Below, piece by piece: positions 52,710-61,063 of a stretch of 64,000 nucleotides of DNA. This DNA is from AG2 sp036493735 (GTDB lineage: Bacteria > Gemmatimonadota > Gemmatimonadetes > Gemmatimonadales > Gemmatimonadaceae). Both the position numbers and the translations under genes were made by a program. Every line of letters starts with the position of its first letter. The first letter of the stretch is position 1. Location of the stretch: assembly GCA_036493735.1 (NCBI GenBank), contig DASXPH010000132.1:1-64000 (forward strand). Direction: 5' to 3'. The notes below the pieces were generated by a model, which searched no databases, was not told the DNA's origin, and saw only the letters and a program-made list of their open reading frames with translations.

Positions 52710-53485
52710 CGTCGTTGGGCGTCTCTGGCTCTCTGGTACGCGGCCGCCGCTTCGGCAGGCCGCCTTAGCTTGTCGAGGACGATTCCAACGCCCTTCAGGG
52801 CACGGTAGTTCGTCGGCTGCAGCTTCACCGTCTCCTCATACGACGCCAGTGCCAGATTGAGCTGGTCCGTCTGGTTGTACGCTTCGCCTAGGTAATAGTG
52901 CCCCTGCGGGTTGGAGGGCGCGAGCTCCACGACGCGCTGCAAGGGCACGATCGCCTCGCGCCAGCGCGCCTTCTTGCACAAGAGCATACCCATATGGAAA
53001 AGCACGTCGGCGCTGTCGGCTTCCAGCTTCGAGGCCCGCCGAAGATCCAATTCGGCCTGGTCGTAGCGCTGCATCGCCATCTCCACCGCCGCGCGGCTAC
53101 AGAGCATCGAGACATCGTCCGGCTGGGCGTCGATCGCGCGACCAAGCTCGCCGAGCGCACCCGCCAGGTCTCCCTTCTGTTCGAGCACACTCGCGAGCTT
53201 CCGACGCGCCGGCACCTCTTCCGGATGGCGCGTTAAGTAGCTGCGGTAAGCCGTGGCCGCTTCCTGGAAGTCGCCGCGATCCGCCAGCTGGCTGGCGAGC
53301 GACAGCAGTTCAGTCGACGCGACCCTGTCGGCCTCCTTCGATTCCTCGGGCGAGTAATCAGCGACCGGAGCGCGCGTCGGTACGCGCTCTCGATCAGTCG
53401 CTGATGTCAGTTCGGTTGCATCAGCCGCCGCACCTGTCGTGCGCCGCTGTTCGCCATTCGTCGCATCCTTCGACCGCTTCGTCAT
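52706..53485 (-). CDS. TPR-repeat protein
   Basis: 259 residues from ATG 53485, one nt after the cutA stop. The first about 65 residues are charged and disordered. Residues 65-255 contain about five tetratricopeptide repeats (LADRGDFQEAATAYRSYL, RRASKLEADSADVLFHMGML, GHYYLGEAYNQTDQLNLALAS). A protein-binding scaffold in the cytoplasm is likely, since no signal peptide is seen. It is coupled to the macro-domain gene by a 4-nt overlap. Confidence 0.8.
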   Translation of the reverse strand: MTKRSKDATNGEQRRTTGAAADATELTSATDRERVPTRAPVADYSPEESKEADRVASTELLSLASQLADRGDFQEAATAYRSYLTRHPEEVPARRKLASVLEQKGDLAGALGELGRAIDAQPDDVSMLCSRAAVEMAMQRYDQAELDLRRASKLEADSADVLFHMGMLLCKKARWREAIVPLQRVVELAPSNPQGHYYLGEAYNQTDQLNLALASYEETVKLQPTNYRALKGVGIVLDKLRRPAEAAAAYQRARDAQRR

Positions 53486-53486
53486 G

Positions 53487-53819
53487 TCACGCCAGTGCCA
53501 GTGATGTTTCGCCGTTGATCCACTCGAGGTATTTGCCGAGGCCAGCCGATACCGGCAGTGCCAGCAGCTCCGGCACCTTATATGGATGTAGCTCGTTGAA
53601 TGCACTCTGCAGGGAATCCAGCCGTGCCGATCGTGTCTTGAGCAGGACGACGACTTCGCGCTCATCGGCGATCTTGCTCTGCCATCGATACAGGGATCGC
53701 GCACCGGGAAAGAGCGTACCGCAGGCAACGAGCCGCCGTTCGAGCAAAGTACGTACGAGCTTTACAGCCTCATCCTCGGAGGCAACGGTCGTCAGAACGA
53801 CTATGGCGTCAGTATGCAC
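53487..53819 (-). CDS. cutA: Divalent cation tolerance protein CutA
   Basis: 110 residues from GTG 53819. The family's VLTTVASEDEAVKLVRTLLERRLVACGTLFPGARSLYRW and the trimer-forming ELHPYKVPELLALPVSAG are clear. CutA is a small trimeric protein long linked to copper tolerance, with its function not settled. The longer frame to 54023 is repeat sequence and antisense to uvrA. The element G arm abuts the GTG start, so no Shine-Dalgarno is present. Confidence 0.9.
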   Translation of the reverse strand: MHTDAIVVLTTVASEDEAVKLVRTLLERRLVACGTLFPGARSLYRWQSKIADEREVVVLLKTRSARLDSLQSAFNELHPYKVPELLALPVSAGLGKYLEWINGETSLALA

Positions 53820-53935
53820 GTTCTGGTGGCTGGTGGCTGGTGGTCGGTGGCTGGTAAGTCTGGAATCTACCAAGCAGCAGCTCGGAGCTGTCGCCGGTTT
53901 CACCAGCCACCAGCCACCAGCCACTAGCCACCACA
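53820..53935. repeat. Inverted-arm 7-bp-repeat element G
   Basis: Left arm (about 53824-53855): TGGTGGC and TGGTCGG units. Right arm (about 53905-53935): CCAGCCA and CCACTAG units. The centre contains a small AGCTC/GAGCT hairpin. It separates the divergent cutA and uvrA genes, and its left arm ends about five bases from the cutA start. Confidence 0.65.
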
Positions 53936-53981
53936 CCGGAGTCTTGTCTCGACTCGGTTCGCGGCGCAGCTTTCCCTGGCT

Positions 53982-56879
53982 ATGGCAGAAGACGCACTCA
54001 TCGTTCGCGGCGCGCGAGAGCACAATCTCCGCAACATCGACGTGACGATCCCTCGCGATCGTCTGACGGTGATCACAGGACTGTCGGGCTCCGGGAAATC
54101 GTCACTCGCCTTCGACACGATTTACGCCGAAGGACAGCGTCGGTACGTGGAATCGCTGTCCGCGTACGCGCGGCAGTTCCTCGGTCTGATGGAAAAGCCC
54201 GACGTCGATTCGATCGAGGGACTCTCTCCGGCTATCTCGATCGAGCAGAAGACCGCCGGCCATAATCCGCGATCGACAGTCGGCACCGTTACCGAGATCT
54301 ACGATTATCTCCGGCTGCTCTATGCACGAGTGGGCACGCCGCATTGCCCTAACTGCGGACGCCCGGTGCAGCGGCAGAGCGCCGGTCAGATCGCGGACAT
54401 CGTGCTTTCGTGGCCCGCCGGCTCGCGCATCGAGGTGCGCGCACCGCTCGTGCAGGGTCGAAAGGGTGAGTTCCGCGAGCTCTTCGAGACGGTGCGCAAG
54501 CAGGGGTTCATTCGCGCTTACGTCGATGGCGAGCTGACAGAAGTCTCGAATCCGCCAAAGCTCAATCGGCGACAGAATCACACGATCGAAGTGGTCGTCG
54601 ATCGGCTCGTGGTCCGCGCGGAAGACCGCGGTCGTCTTGCCGATTCTCTCGAGACGGCCCTCAAGCTCGCCGACGGTCTGGTGCAGGTGAGCCGCGCCGA
54701 CGACGATCACGTCGAGCTGTTCTCCGAGCGCTACGGTTGCCCCAACTGCGGAATCTCGTTGCCCGAGTTGGAGCCGAGGCATTTCTCCTTCAACTCGCCA
54801 TTCGGCGCATGTCCCGAATGTGGCGGGCTCGGTACGAAGCGACGCGTCAGCGAGGATCTCATCCTTGGTGATCCGCGTATCTCGCTCCTCGAGGGGGTCA
54901 TCATCCCATGGGGCGAGCCACAGGGCTATTTGCGGAAGATGGTGCTGCCGGCCCTGGCGCGGGCGTACAAGTTCGAGCTCAACACGCCGTGGGGCGCGCT
55001 GCCGAAGAGCGTGCGCGACTGCATCCTTTACGGCGACAACGGCAAGCAGAAGGGCGACTTCCCATGGGAAGGCGTCCTCAGCAACATCGAGCGCCGTTAT
55101 GCAGAGACGGACTCGGACACGGTGCGCGCCGAGCTCGAAGCGTACATGGTGGCGGTGCCATGCCCGTCGTGCGGCGGCCGTCGGCTCAAGAAGGAGGCGC
55201 TGGCGGTGACGGTCGCCGATCGCAACATCGGCGAGCTCACGGAGCTGGCAGTGACTGAGGCGCTCGAGTTCTTCCAGAAGGTGCCCATTCGCGGCGACGG
55301 ACGTCCCGGACTCGATGCGGAGATCGCCGGTCCGATTCTCAAGGAAGTGAAGGAGCGACTGCGCTTCCTCGTGGACGTCGGGCTGGACTACCTCACGTTA
55401 GGCAGAGCGGCCGAGTCACTGTCGGGTGGGGAGGCGCAGCGCATTCGCCTCGCGACACAGATCGGATCGCGCCTCGTCGGTGTGTTGTACATCCTCGACG
55501 AGCCATCGATCGGCCTGCACCAGCGGGACAACGCGCGACTGATCGCGACGCTCGAGCAACTTCGAGATCTCGGGAACACGGTGATCGTCGTCGAGCACGA
55601 CGAGGAGACGATGCGTTCCGCCGATCACATCATCGATCTCGGGCCGGGCGCGGGAAAGCACGGCGGGGAGGTGATCGCGGCGGGAACGATTGCCGACATC
55701 ATTCGCAACTCCAACTCGATCACCGGGAAATATCTGAGCGGCGAGATGCAGATCCGCTCGCCCAGCGGCTATCGCCCGATCGATCAGCGACGCATGATCC
55801 GCGTCGAGGGCGCCAAGGAGCACAACCTGCGCGATCTCGACGTGTCCATCCCGTTAGGCATGTTCGTGGCCGTGACGGGGGTGTCGGGGTCGGGAAAGTC
55901 CACCTTGATCGAGGACATTCTGCACCGCGCGCTGGCGCGGCATTTCTATCGCGCGCGTGTCATCCCGGGGGCGCATCGCCGCATCACGGGCCTCGAGCAC
56001 ATCGACAAGGTCATCGACATCGATCAGAGCCCGATTGGCCGGACGCCGCGCTCCAATCCCGCCACGTACACCGGCTTGTTCACGCCAATTCGCGAGCTGT
56101 TCGCCGAATTGCCGGAAGCGAAGATTCGTGGCTATGGACCTGGCCGATTCTCCTTCAATGTGAAGGGTGGCCGCTGCGAGGCGTGTCAGGGCGACGGGCT
56201 CGTGAAGATCGAGATGCACTTCCTGCCTGACGTCTACGTGCCGTGCGAGGTGTGCAAGGGCAAGCGGTACAACCGGGAGACACTCGAGGTTCGTTTCCGA
56301 GGCAAGAGCATCGCCGACGTATTGGAGCTGACGGTCGAGGATGCGCTGCACTTTTTCGAGAACCAGCCCCGCATTCGGCAGAAGCTCGAAACCGTGAACG
56401 ACGTCGGGCTGGGTTATATCCATCTCGGTCAGAGCGCGACGACGCTGTCGGGCGGCGAGGCTCAGCGGGTGAAGCTCGCGACCGAGCTGTCCAAGCGCGA
56501 CACGGGCCGCACGCTCTACATCCTCGACGAGCCGACCACGGGGCTGCATTTCGAGGACGTACGTCTCCTGCTCGACGTGCTGCATCGCCTCGTCGACCGA
56601 GGGAACACGGTGCTCGTCATCGAGCACAATCTCGACGTGATCAAGACCGCGGACTGGATCATCGATCTTGGGCCGGAGGGCGGCACGCGCGGCGGCATGA
56701 TCGTCGCCGCCGGGACACCGGATGAAGTGGCCGCGGCTCCGGCGAGCTACACGGGTCATTACCTGAAGCCCCTGCTCGAGCGCAAGCGGCAGGGTGTCGT
56801 CCCGAAGGGCGGAGCGACGAGGGATCTGTTGTTGCGAGCTGAGCGAGCAACAGCAGATCCTTCGCTTCGCTCAGGATGA
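53982..56879 (+). CDS. uvrA: Excinuclease ABC subunit A
   Basis: 965 residues, the nucleotide-excision-repair damage sensor with two ABC ATPase halves. Walker A motifs GLSGSGKSSL near residue 30 and GVSGSGKSTL near residue 630, signatures LSGGEAQRI and LSGGEAQRV, and zinc modules (CPNCGISL with CPECGGLG; CEACQGDG with CEVCKGKR) are all present. The last about 20 residues (RDLLLRAERATADPSLRSG) come from a repetitive sequence, so the original end may have been shorter. It has a poor ribosome site. Confidence 0.98.
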   Translation: MAEDALIVRGAREHNLRNIDVTIPRDRLTVITGLSGSGKSSLAFDTIYAEGQRRYVESLSAYARQFLGLMEKPDVDSIEGLSPAISIEQKTAGHNPRSTVGTVTEIYDYLRLLYARVGTPHCPNCGRPVQRQSAGQIADIVLSWPAGSRIEVRAPLVQGRKGEFRELFETVRKQGFIRAYVDGELTEVSNPPKLNRRQNHTIEVVVDRLVVRAEDRGRLADSLETALKLADGLVQVSRADDDHVELFSERYGCPNCGISLPELEPRHFSFNSPFGACPECGGLGTKRRVSEDLILGDPRISLLEGVIIPWGEPQGYLRKMVLPALARAYKFELNTPWGALPKSVRDCILYGDNGKQKGDFPWEGVLSNIERRYAETDSDTVRAELEAYMVAVPCPSCGGRRLKKEALAVTVADRNIGELTELAVTEALEFFQKVPIRGDGRPGLDAEIAGPILKEVKERLRFLVDVGLDYLTLGRAAESLSGGEAQRIRLATQIGSRLVGVLYILDEPSIGLHQRDNARLIATLEQLRDLGNTVIVVEHDEETMRSADHIIDLGPGAGKHGGEVIAAGTIADIIRNSNSITGKYLSGEMQIRSPSGYRPIDQRRMIRVEGAKEHNLRDLDVSIPLGMFVAVTGVSGSGKSTLIEDILHRALARHFYRARVIPGAHRRITGLEHIDKVIDIDQSPIGRTPRSNPATYTGLFTPIRELFAELPEAKIRGYGPGRFSFNVKGGRCEACQGDGLVKIEMHFLPDVYVPCEVCKGKRYNRETLEVRFRGKSIADVLELTVEDALHFFENQPRIRQKLETVNDVGLGYIHLGQSATTLSGGEAQRVKLATELSKRDTGRTLYILDEPTTGLHFEDVRLLLDVLHRLVDRGNTVLVIEHNLDVIKTADWIIDLGPEGGTRGGMIVAAGTPDEVAAAPASYTGHYLKPLLERKRQGVVPKGGATRDLLLRAERATADPSLRSG
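56822..56879 (+). repeat. HPERSEGS-type intergenic repeat, copy 1
   Basis: GGATCTGTTGTTGC (56822-56835) pairs with GCAACAGCAGATCC (56847-56860), one G-U pair, then CTTCGCTTCGCTCAGGATGAC. Its antisense reading gives CHPERSEGS, a peptide common in mis-annotated repeats of many soil bacteria. It forms the end of the uvrA reading frame and supplies its stop codon. Confidence 0.65.
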
Positions 56880-56891
56880 CAGACGAATCGT

Positions 56892-57566
56892 ATGGTCAGC
56901 TTACTCGATATCATCGGTCCCGTGATGGTTGGCCCATCCAGCTCGCACACAGCTGGAGCGTGCCGGATCGGACTACTCGCGCGATGTCTCGTCGGCGGCA
57001 CGCCGCAGCGAGCGCGCATCGAGCTGCACGGATCGTTCGCGCGCACCGGTGAGGGGCATGGGACGGACAAGGCCATCGTCGGTGGCCTGATGGGCTTTCG
57101 ACCCGACGATGAGCGGTTGCGAACGGCGCTGGAGATCGCCGAGCGCGAGGGCCTCGACTACCAATTCGAGAAGACGAAGCTTGGCGAAGAGGGAGTCGTG
57201 CACCCGAACACGGCGCGGATCACCGTCGAGCGCGCCGACCGGACATCGGTGATGGTCGGGTCGTCGTTAGGCGCCGGGCGCGTGCTCGTGACGGAGATCG
57301 ACGGCTATCCCGTCGAGGTCACGGGCAACTATCACACGATCGTGCTCGTCGCCGAAGATATTCCGGGGTCAGTGGCGCGCATCGCCGGCATTCTTGCCGA
57401 CCATCATTTGAACATCGCGACGCTGCGCCTAACGCGGAAGGAGCGTGGCGGCGACGCGTTCATGGTCATCGAGATCGACGACGTCCCCGACGAAAATGTC
57501 CGCGACGAGATTCGGAAGCTGCCGTGGGTGAAATGGGCTTTCCGACTCGAAAAGGTTTCAGCGTGA
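56892..57566 (+). CDS. sdaAB: L-serine dehydratase, beta subunit
   Basis: 224 residues. It carries the iron-sulfur serine dehydratase beta-domain signature SLLDIIGPVMVGPSSSHTAGACR and GSFARTGEGHGTDKAIVGGL, plus a C-terminal ACT domain (HTIVLVAEDIPGSVARIAGILADHHLNIATLRL). With the alpha subunit downstream it deaminates L-serine to pyruvate and ammonia with a [4Fe-4S] cluster. Two-subunit form as in Bacillus. The ACT domain suggests allosteric control by serine. Confidence 0.95.
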   Translation: MVSLLDIIGPVMVGPSSSHTAGACRIGLLARCLVGGTPQRARIELHGSFARTGEGHGTDKAIVGGLMGFRPDDERLRTALEIAEREGLDYQFEKTKLGEEGVVHPNTARITVERADRTSVMVGSSLGAGRVLVTEIDGYPVEVTGNYHTIVLVAEDIPGSVARIAGILADHHLNIATLRLTRKERGGDAFMVIEIDDVPDENVRDEIRKLPWVKWAFRLEKVSA

Positions 57567-57569
57567 AGA

Positions 57570-57604
57570 CCAGCTCTCTCGTCGCTTCGCTCTCAGGATG
57601 ACAT
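57570..57604 (+). repeat. HPERSEGS-type intergenic repeat, copy 2 (degenerate)
   Basis: CGTCGCTTCGCTCTCAGGATGACA resembles the 3' end of copy 1 (CTTCGCTTCGCTCAGGATGACA). It lies between the two serine dehydratase subunit genes and shortens the spacing to 45 nt. Confidence 0.5.
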
Positions 57605-57611
57605 CGAAACC

Positions 57612-58496
57612 ATGTATCGCTCACTTCAGGACGCGGTTCGCGACGCCGATACGCAAGAGAAAACCCTCGCTCAGCTCGCGCTCGAAGCCGAGTCGCGGGA
57701 CCAGGGCCGGCCTATTGCCGAGATCCGGGGCGCGTTGAAGCGCGCGCTGGATGTCATGCGCGGCGCCATCGCGCAGGGACTCACTGGCGAGCTCAAATCC
57801 GCGAGCGGCCTCGTTGGCGGCGATGCGGCCAAGCTGCACAACGACGCTGCCGGTCCGCTCGCCGACACCCCCTTTCGCGACATTCTGGCGCGTGCCCTGG
57901 CGGTGCAGGAAGTGAATGCGGCGATGGGCGTGATCGTCGCGGCGCCCACCGCGGGCGGAGCGGGAGTGCTCCCGGCGGTGCTCACGGGTCTCGCGGACGC
58001 GCGTCGTCTCTCCGATGAGCAGCTCGTGGACGCTCTGGCGACAGCGGGGCTCATCGGCGCTGTTGTGGCGGAGCGCGCGTCTCTGTCTGGCGCGGAGGGC
58101 GGCTGCCAAGCCGAAACGGGTGCCGCGGCGGCGATGGCCGCCGGTGCGGCCACCGAAATGCTTGGCGGAACGCCGACGCAAGTCGTGAACGCGGTCGCAC
58201 TGGCGCAGCAGGGAACACTCGGTCTTGTCTGCGATCCATTGGGTGGTCTCGTCGAGCTGCCCTGCGTCTTTCGCAACGCGACCGGTGCCGCCATCGCCCT
58301 CGCGGCAATAGAGATGGCGCTCGCGGGCATCACCTTTGCCATTCCCGCCGACGAAGTAATCGACACGATGGGCGAGATTGGCCGGGAGATGGATGTGCGT
58401 TATCGCGAGACCGCGGGCGGCGGCCTCGCGGCGACGCCCACGGGACGCCGACTGGCACGGGAGCGGCTCGTGCAGATCAAGACACGGGACGCGTAA
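57612..58496 (+). CDS. sdaAA: L-serine dehydratase, alpha subunit
   Basis: 294 residues with the catalytic [4Fe-4S] cysteines visible in GGCQAETGAAAAM and LVCDPLGGLVELPCVFRN (residues about 165-225). Residues GEIGREMDVRYRETAGGGLAATPTGRRL end the domain. Works with the beta subunit just upstream to convert L-serine to pyruvate. Starts ATG 57612, with the second HPERSEGS-type repeat in front. Confidence 0.95.
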   Translation: MYRSLQDAVRDADTQEKTLAQLALEAESRDQGRPIAEIRGALKRALDVMRGAIAQGLTGELKSASGLVGGDAAKLHNDAAGPLADTPFRDILARALAVQEVNAAMGVIVAAPTAGGAGVLPAVLTGLADARRLSDEQLVDALATAGLIGAVVAERASLSGAEGGCQAETGAAAAMAAGAATEMLGGTPTQVVNAVALAQQGTLGLVCDPLGGLVELPCVFRNATGAAIALAAIEMALAGITFAIPADEVIDTMGEIGREMDVRYRETAGGGLAATPTGRRLARERLVQIKTRDA

Positions 58497-58656
58497 CGTG
58501 GGACGGGCAACTCCCGCGCGACTGTCCGAACCCGTTCGCTGACACTATTTTGCGCTGACGTCGCGCCCCGCACACCCGCGTTTCGCGCCCCGCAGCAGAA
58601 ACCGCCCGGCCCCAACTCTCCGTAGGGCCCTTACGTACCTCCAACCAGGTCAAGCG

Positions 58657-59064
58657 ATGGTCACCAAGGAAGACATCGAAGGCTTCCTCGATCGTATCAG
58701 CGCTGCGGAAGGCGCGAGCTACCGCGAGGCGGAGCCAGGATTATGGATCGTGAAGCCGGGCGGCGAGCTCGATTTCTCGCTCGTCGTCAACTACACGCCG
58801 CCGGTCGTCTTGCTGCGCGTGAAAGTGATGTCCCTCCCCACGGATGAAAACGAGCTGGCGACGCTCAGCCGTCGCTTGCTGGAGTTGAACGCGACGGACC
58901 TGGTCCATGGGTCGTATGGCATCGAGGAGGAGTCGATCGTCATGACCGAGGCACTCGAGCTCGCGCACCTCGACTACGAGGAATTCCAGGCTGCGTACGA
59001 GAGCATCAACGTCGCTCTCGCATCGCACCTCCGCGAGCTGGGCTCCTATCGGCAGGCACACTGA
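58657..59064 (+). CDS. YbjN-like or chaperone-fold protein
   Basis: 135 residues. Short alpha/beta protein with the pattern of YbjN or CesT-like type III chaperone folds: GLWIVKPGGELDFSLVVNYTPPVVLLRVKVMSLP then LLELNATDLVHGSYGIEEESIVMTEALEL. Such proteins are often adjacent to pspA-like genes, as here (12-nt gap). Role unknown; a stress or membrane-related function is inferred from context. Confidence 0.7.
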   Translation: MVTKEDIEGFLDRISAAEGASYREAEPGLWIVKPGGELDFSLVVNYTPPVVLLRVKVMSLPTDENELATLSRRLLELNATDLVHGSYGIEEESIVMTEALELAHLDYEEFQAAYESINVALASHLRELGSYRQAH

Positions 59065-59075
59065 GGCCAAACCAC

Positions 59076-59870
59076 ATGGGACTCTTCGATAGACTGTCCA
59101 CGCTGCTGCGGTCGAACATCAATGATCTCATCTCTCGGGCGGAAGACCCCGAGAAGATGTTGAGCCAGATACTCGTCGACATGCGCTCGCAGCTTGCCAA
59201 GGCGAAGCAGCAGGTGGCGACCGCCATCGCCGACGAGAAACGGCTTCGCGACCAGGCTGACGGCGAGTACCGTCAGGCGCAGGATTGGGAAAAGCGCGCG
59301 ATGCTCGCGCTGCAGGAAGGTCGTGAGGACCTGGCGAAACAGGCACTCGTCAGACAGAGCGAGCACATGGGGCACGCCCAGCAGCTCGAGCAGACCTGGG
59401 AATCACACCGCCTCGAGACGGAGAAGCTCAAGAACTCGCTGCGTGATCTCAACGACAAGATCGAAGAAGCGAAGCGGAAGAAGAATCTCCTCGTCGCTCG
59501 GCAGCGTCGCGCTCAGGCGCAGAAGCGCATTGCCGAGACGATGTCGTCGCTGTCGGAAAAGTCGGCATTCGAGGCGTTCGCCAGGATGGAAGAGCGCATC
59601 GAGCAGAACGAGCGCCAGCTCAAGGCGTCGGTCGAAATCGACGAAGAGTTCTCGGGCGATAACCTGGCCAACCAGTTCAAGCAGCTCGAGCGGGGCGCCG
59701 CCACGACGAGCGTCGACATGCGGCTCATCGAGCTGAAGCAGAAGATGGGCATGCTGCCACCCACGCCGGCGCAGTCGCCACGGCAGATCGGCACGGGGAA
59801 CGCCAATCACGACGAAGAGACGGTGCACGCCGAGATCGACGACGTGGATAGCGAGAAGAAAGGCCGTTGA
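59076..59870 (+). CDS. pspA: PspA/IM30 (Vipp1-like) envelope-stress protein
   Basis: 264 residues. Starts GLFDRLSTLLRSNINDLI, the amphipathic helix that binds membranes, followed by a long coiled coil (residues about 25-200). It oligomerises on damaged membranes and preserves the proton motive force. The C-terminus is short, Glu/Asp-rich. No PspF is in the window. TTGA overlap couples it to the PerM-type gene. Confidence 0.9.
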   Translation: MGLFDRLSTLLRSNINDLISRAEDPEKMLSQILVDMRSQLAKAKQQVATAIADEKRLRDQADGEYRQAQDWEKRAMLALQEGREDLAKQALVRQSEHMGHAQQLEQTWESHRLETEKLKNSLRDLNDKIEEAKRKKNLLVARQRRAQAQKRIAETMSSLSEKSAFEAFARMEERIEQNERQLKASVEIDEEFSGDNLANQFKQLERGAATTSVDMRLIELKQKMGMLPPTPAQSPRQIGTGNANHDEETVHAEIDDVDSEKKGR

Positions 59871-61063
59871 CGGAGAACGGGAAGAGCAAGTTTCGCTTCG
59901 CGCCGATCCTCACGGCCACAGTCCTCACGGTTCTCGGCCTGTGGCTGTTCGCCAGGGTTGCGCAAGTTCTCATCTTGTTGTTCATCGGGCTCCTGATCTC
60001 GCTGTACCTGCGGGCGGTGGCCGGATGGTTCGAGCGTCGGTGGGGATTCCCAGAGCGGCTGGCATTTCTCACGTCGCTCCTGCTCAGTCTCGCCGGCGTC
60101 GTGGCGATCTTCTACATCCTCGTCCCGCCGGTGATCGAGCAGACACAGGCACTGATCAAAGTCCTGCCGAACTACATCACCGGATGGGAGGGAAGCATCG
60201 AGCGCGCGGTGAGTCGCGTGCCGGCGCTGCGCGAGTTCTGGCCGCCGGGCCAGCACAAGATTCTCATCGCCCTCTACAACGAGCTCTCGTCGACCTTTGC
60301 ATCGCTGCCGACGCGCGTGCTCAGCGTCGTCGCCGGGGCGATCAGTCTGTTCTCCATCGCCGTCATTGCCATCTATCTGTCGCTGCACCCCGCGCTGTAT
60401 CGCGAGTGGCTGATCGCGCTCTTCCCGCCGATCCACCGCGATCTCGTGCGCGATCTGTTGAGCGACCTGGGCGACACGCTGAGATCTTACATCGTGGGGC
60501 AGCTGCTCGTGATGGCTTTTCTCGCGGCGCTGACCGCGATTTTTCTCTACATACTCGACGTTCCATTCGCGTTGACCTTCGGCATCTTCACCGGACTGGT
60601 CGCGATCATTCCGTTCTTTGGTACCCTGCTGTCGACGACGCTGCCGGCGCTCTTCGTGCTCAACACGCCGAACGGCGGCTTCCGTGCCCTTGGCGTCCTG
60701 GGGATCGGCGTCATCGTCCACCTGATCGAGGGGAACATCGTCTCGCCCTACGCGATGTCGAAGAAGGTGGATCTCCCGCCGGTGCTCACGATCATGTCGG
60801 TGTTGATCATGGGCCAGCTGCTCGGCGGCATCGGCCTCATCGTCGCCCTGCCGACGCTCGCCATGGTGATGGTGATCGTCAGGCGCATTCTCATCACGAG
60901 GATCTACGAGGGCCAGGGCTTCCGCCGCACGACGCGCGAGCGTCCGCTCGTCTTACGGCTGCCCGCGCCAGGCGGCGGCGTGCTCGTCCCCAACGGCCCT
61001 CCAATCGACGTCATCTCCGTCGCTGAACACACCACGAGCAGCCGCCCCAACGGTCGCAAATGA
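59867..61063 (+). CDS. AI-2E/PerM-family membrane permease
   Basis: 398 residues from TTG 59867 in a TTGA overlap. About eight transmembrane helices with the family's LFIGLLISLYLRAVAGWFERR, SLSLHPALYREWL and FTGLVAIIPFFGTLLST and GNIVSPYAMSKKVDLPPVL motifs. Members are proposed to export autoinducer-2 or Na+; the substrate here is unknown. Located after PspA, so an envelope-maintenance link is possible. Confidence 0.85.
   Translation: MTENGKSKFRFAPILTATVLTVLGLWLFARVAQVLILLFIGLLISLYLRAVAGWFERRWGFPERLAFLTSLLLSLAGVVAIFYILVPPVIEQTQALIKVLPNYITGWEGSIERAVSRVPALREFWPPGQHKILIALYNELSSTFASLPTRVLSVVAGAISLFSIAVIAIYLSLHPALYREWLIALFPPIHRDLVRDLLSDLGDTLRSYIVGQLLVMAFLAALTAIFLYILDVPFALTFGIFTGLVAIIPFFGTLLSTTLPALFVLNTPNGGFRALGVLGIGVIVHLIEGNIVSPYAMSKKVDLPPVLTIMSVLIMGQLLGGIGLIVALPTLAMVMVIVRRILITRIYEGQGFRRTTRERPLVLRLPAPGGGVLVPNGPPIDVISVAEHTTSSRPNGRK

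Noticed and set aside
53820..54023. N-terminal extension of CutA
   Set aside because: Translated repeat arm and uvrA antisense; CutA homologues begin near the GTG at 53819.
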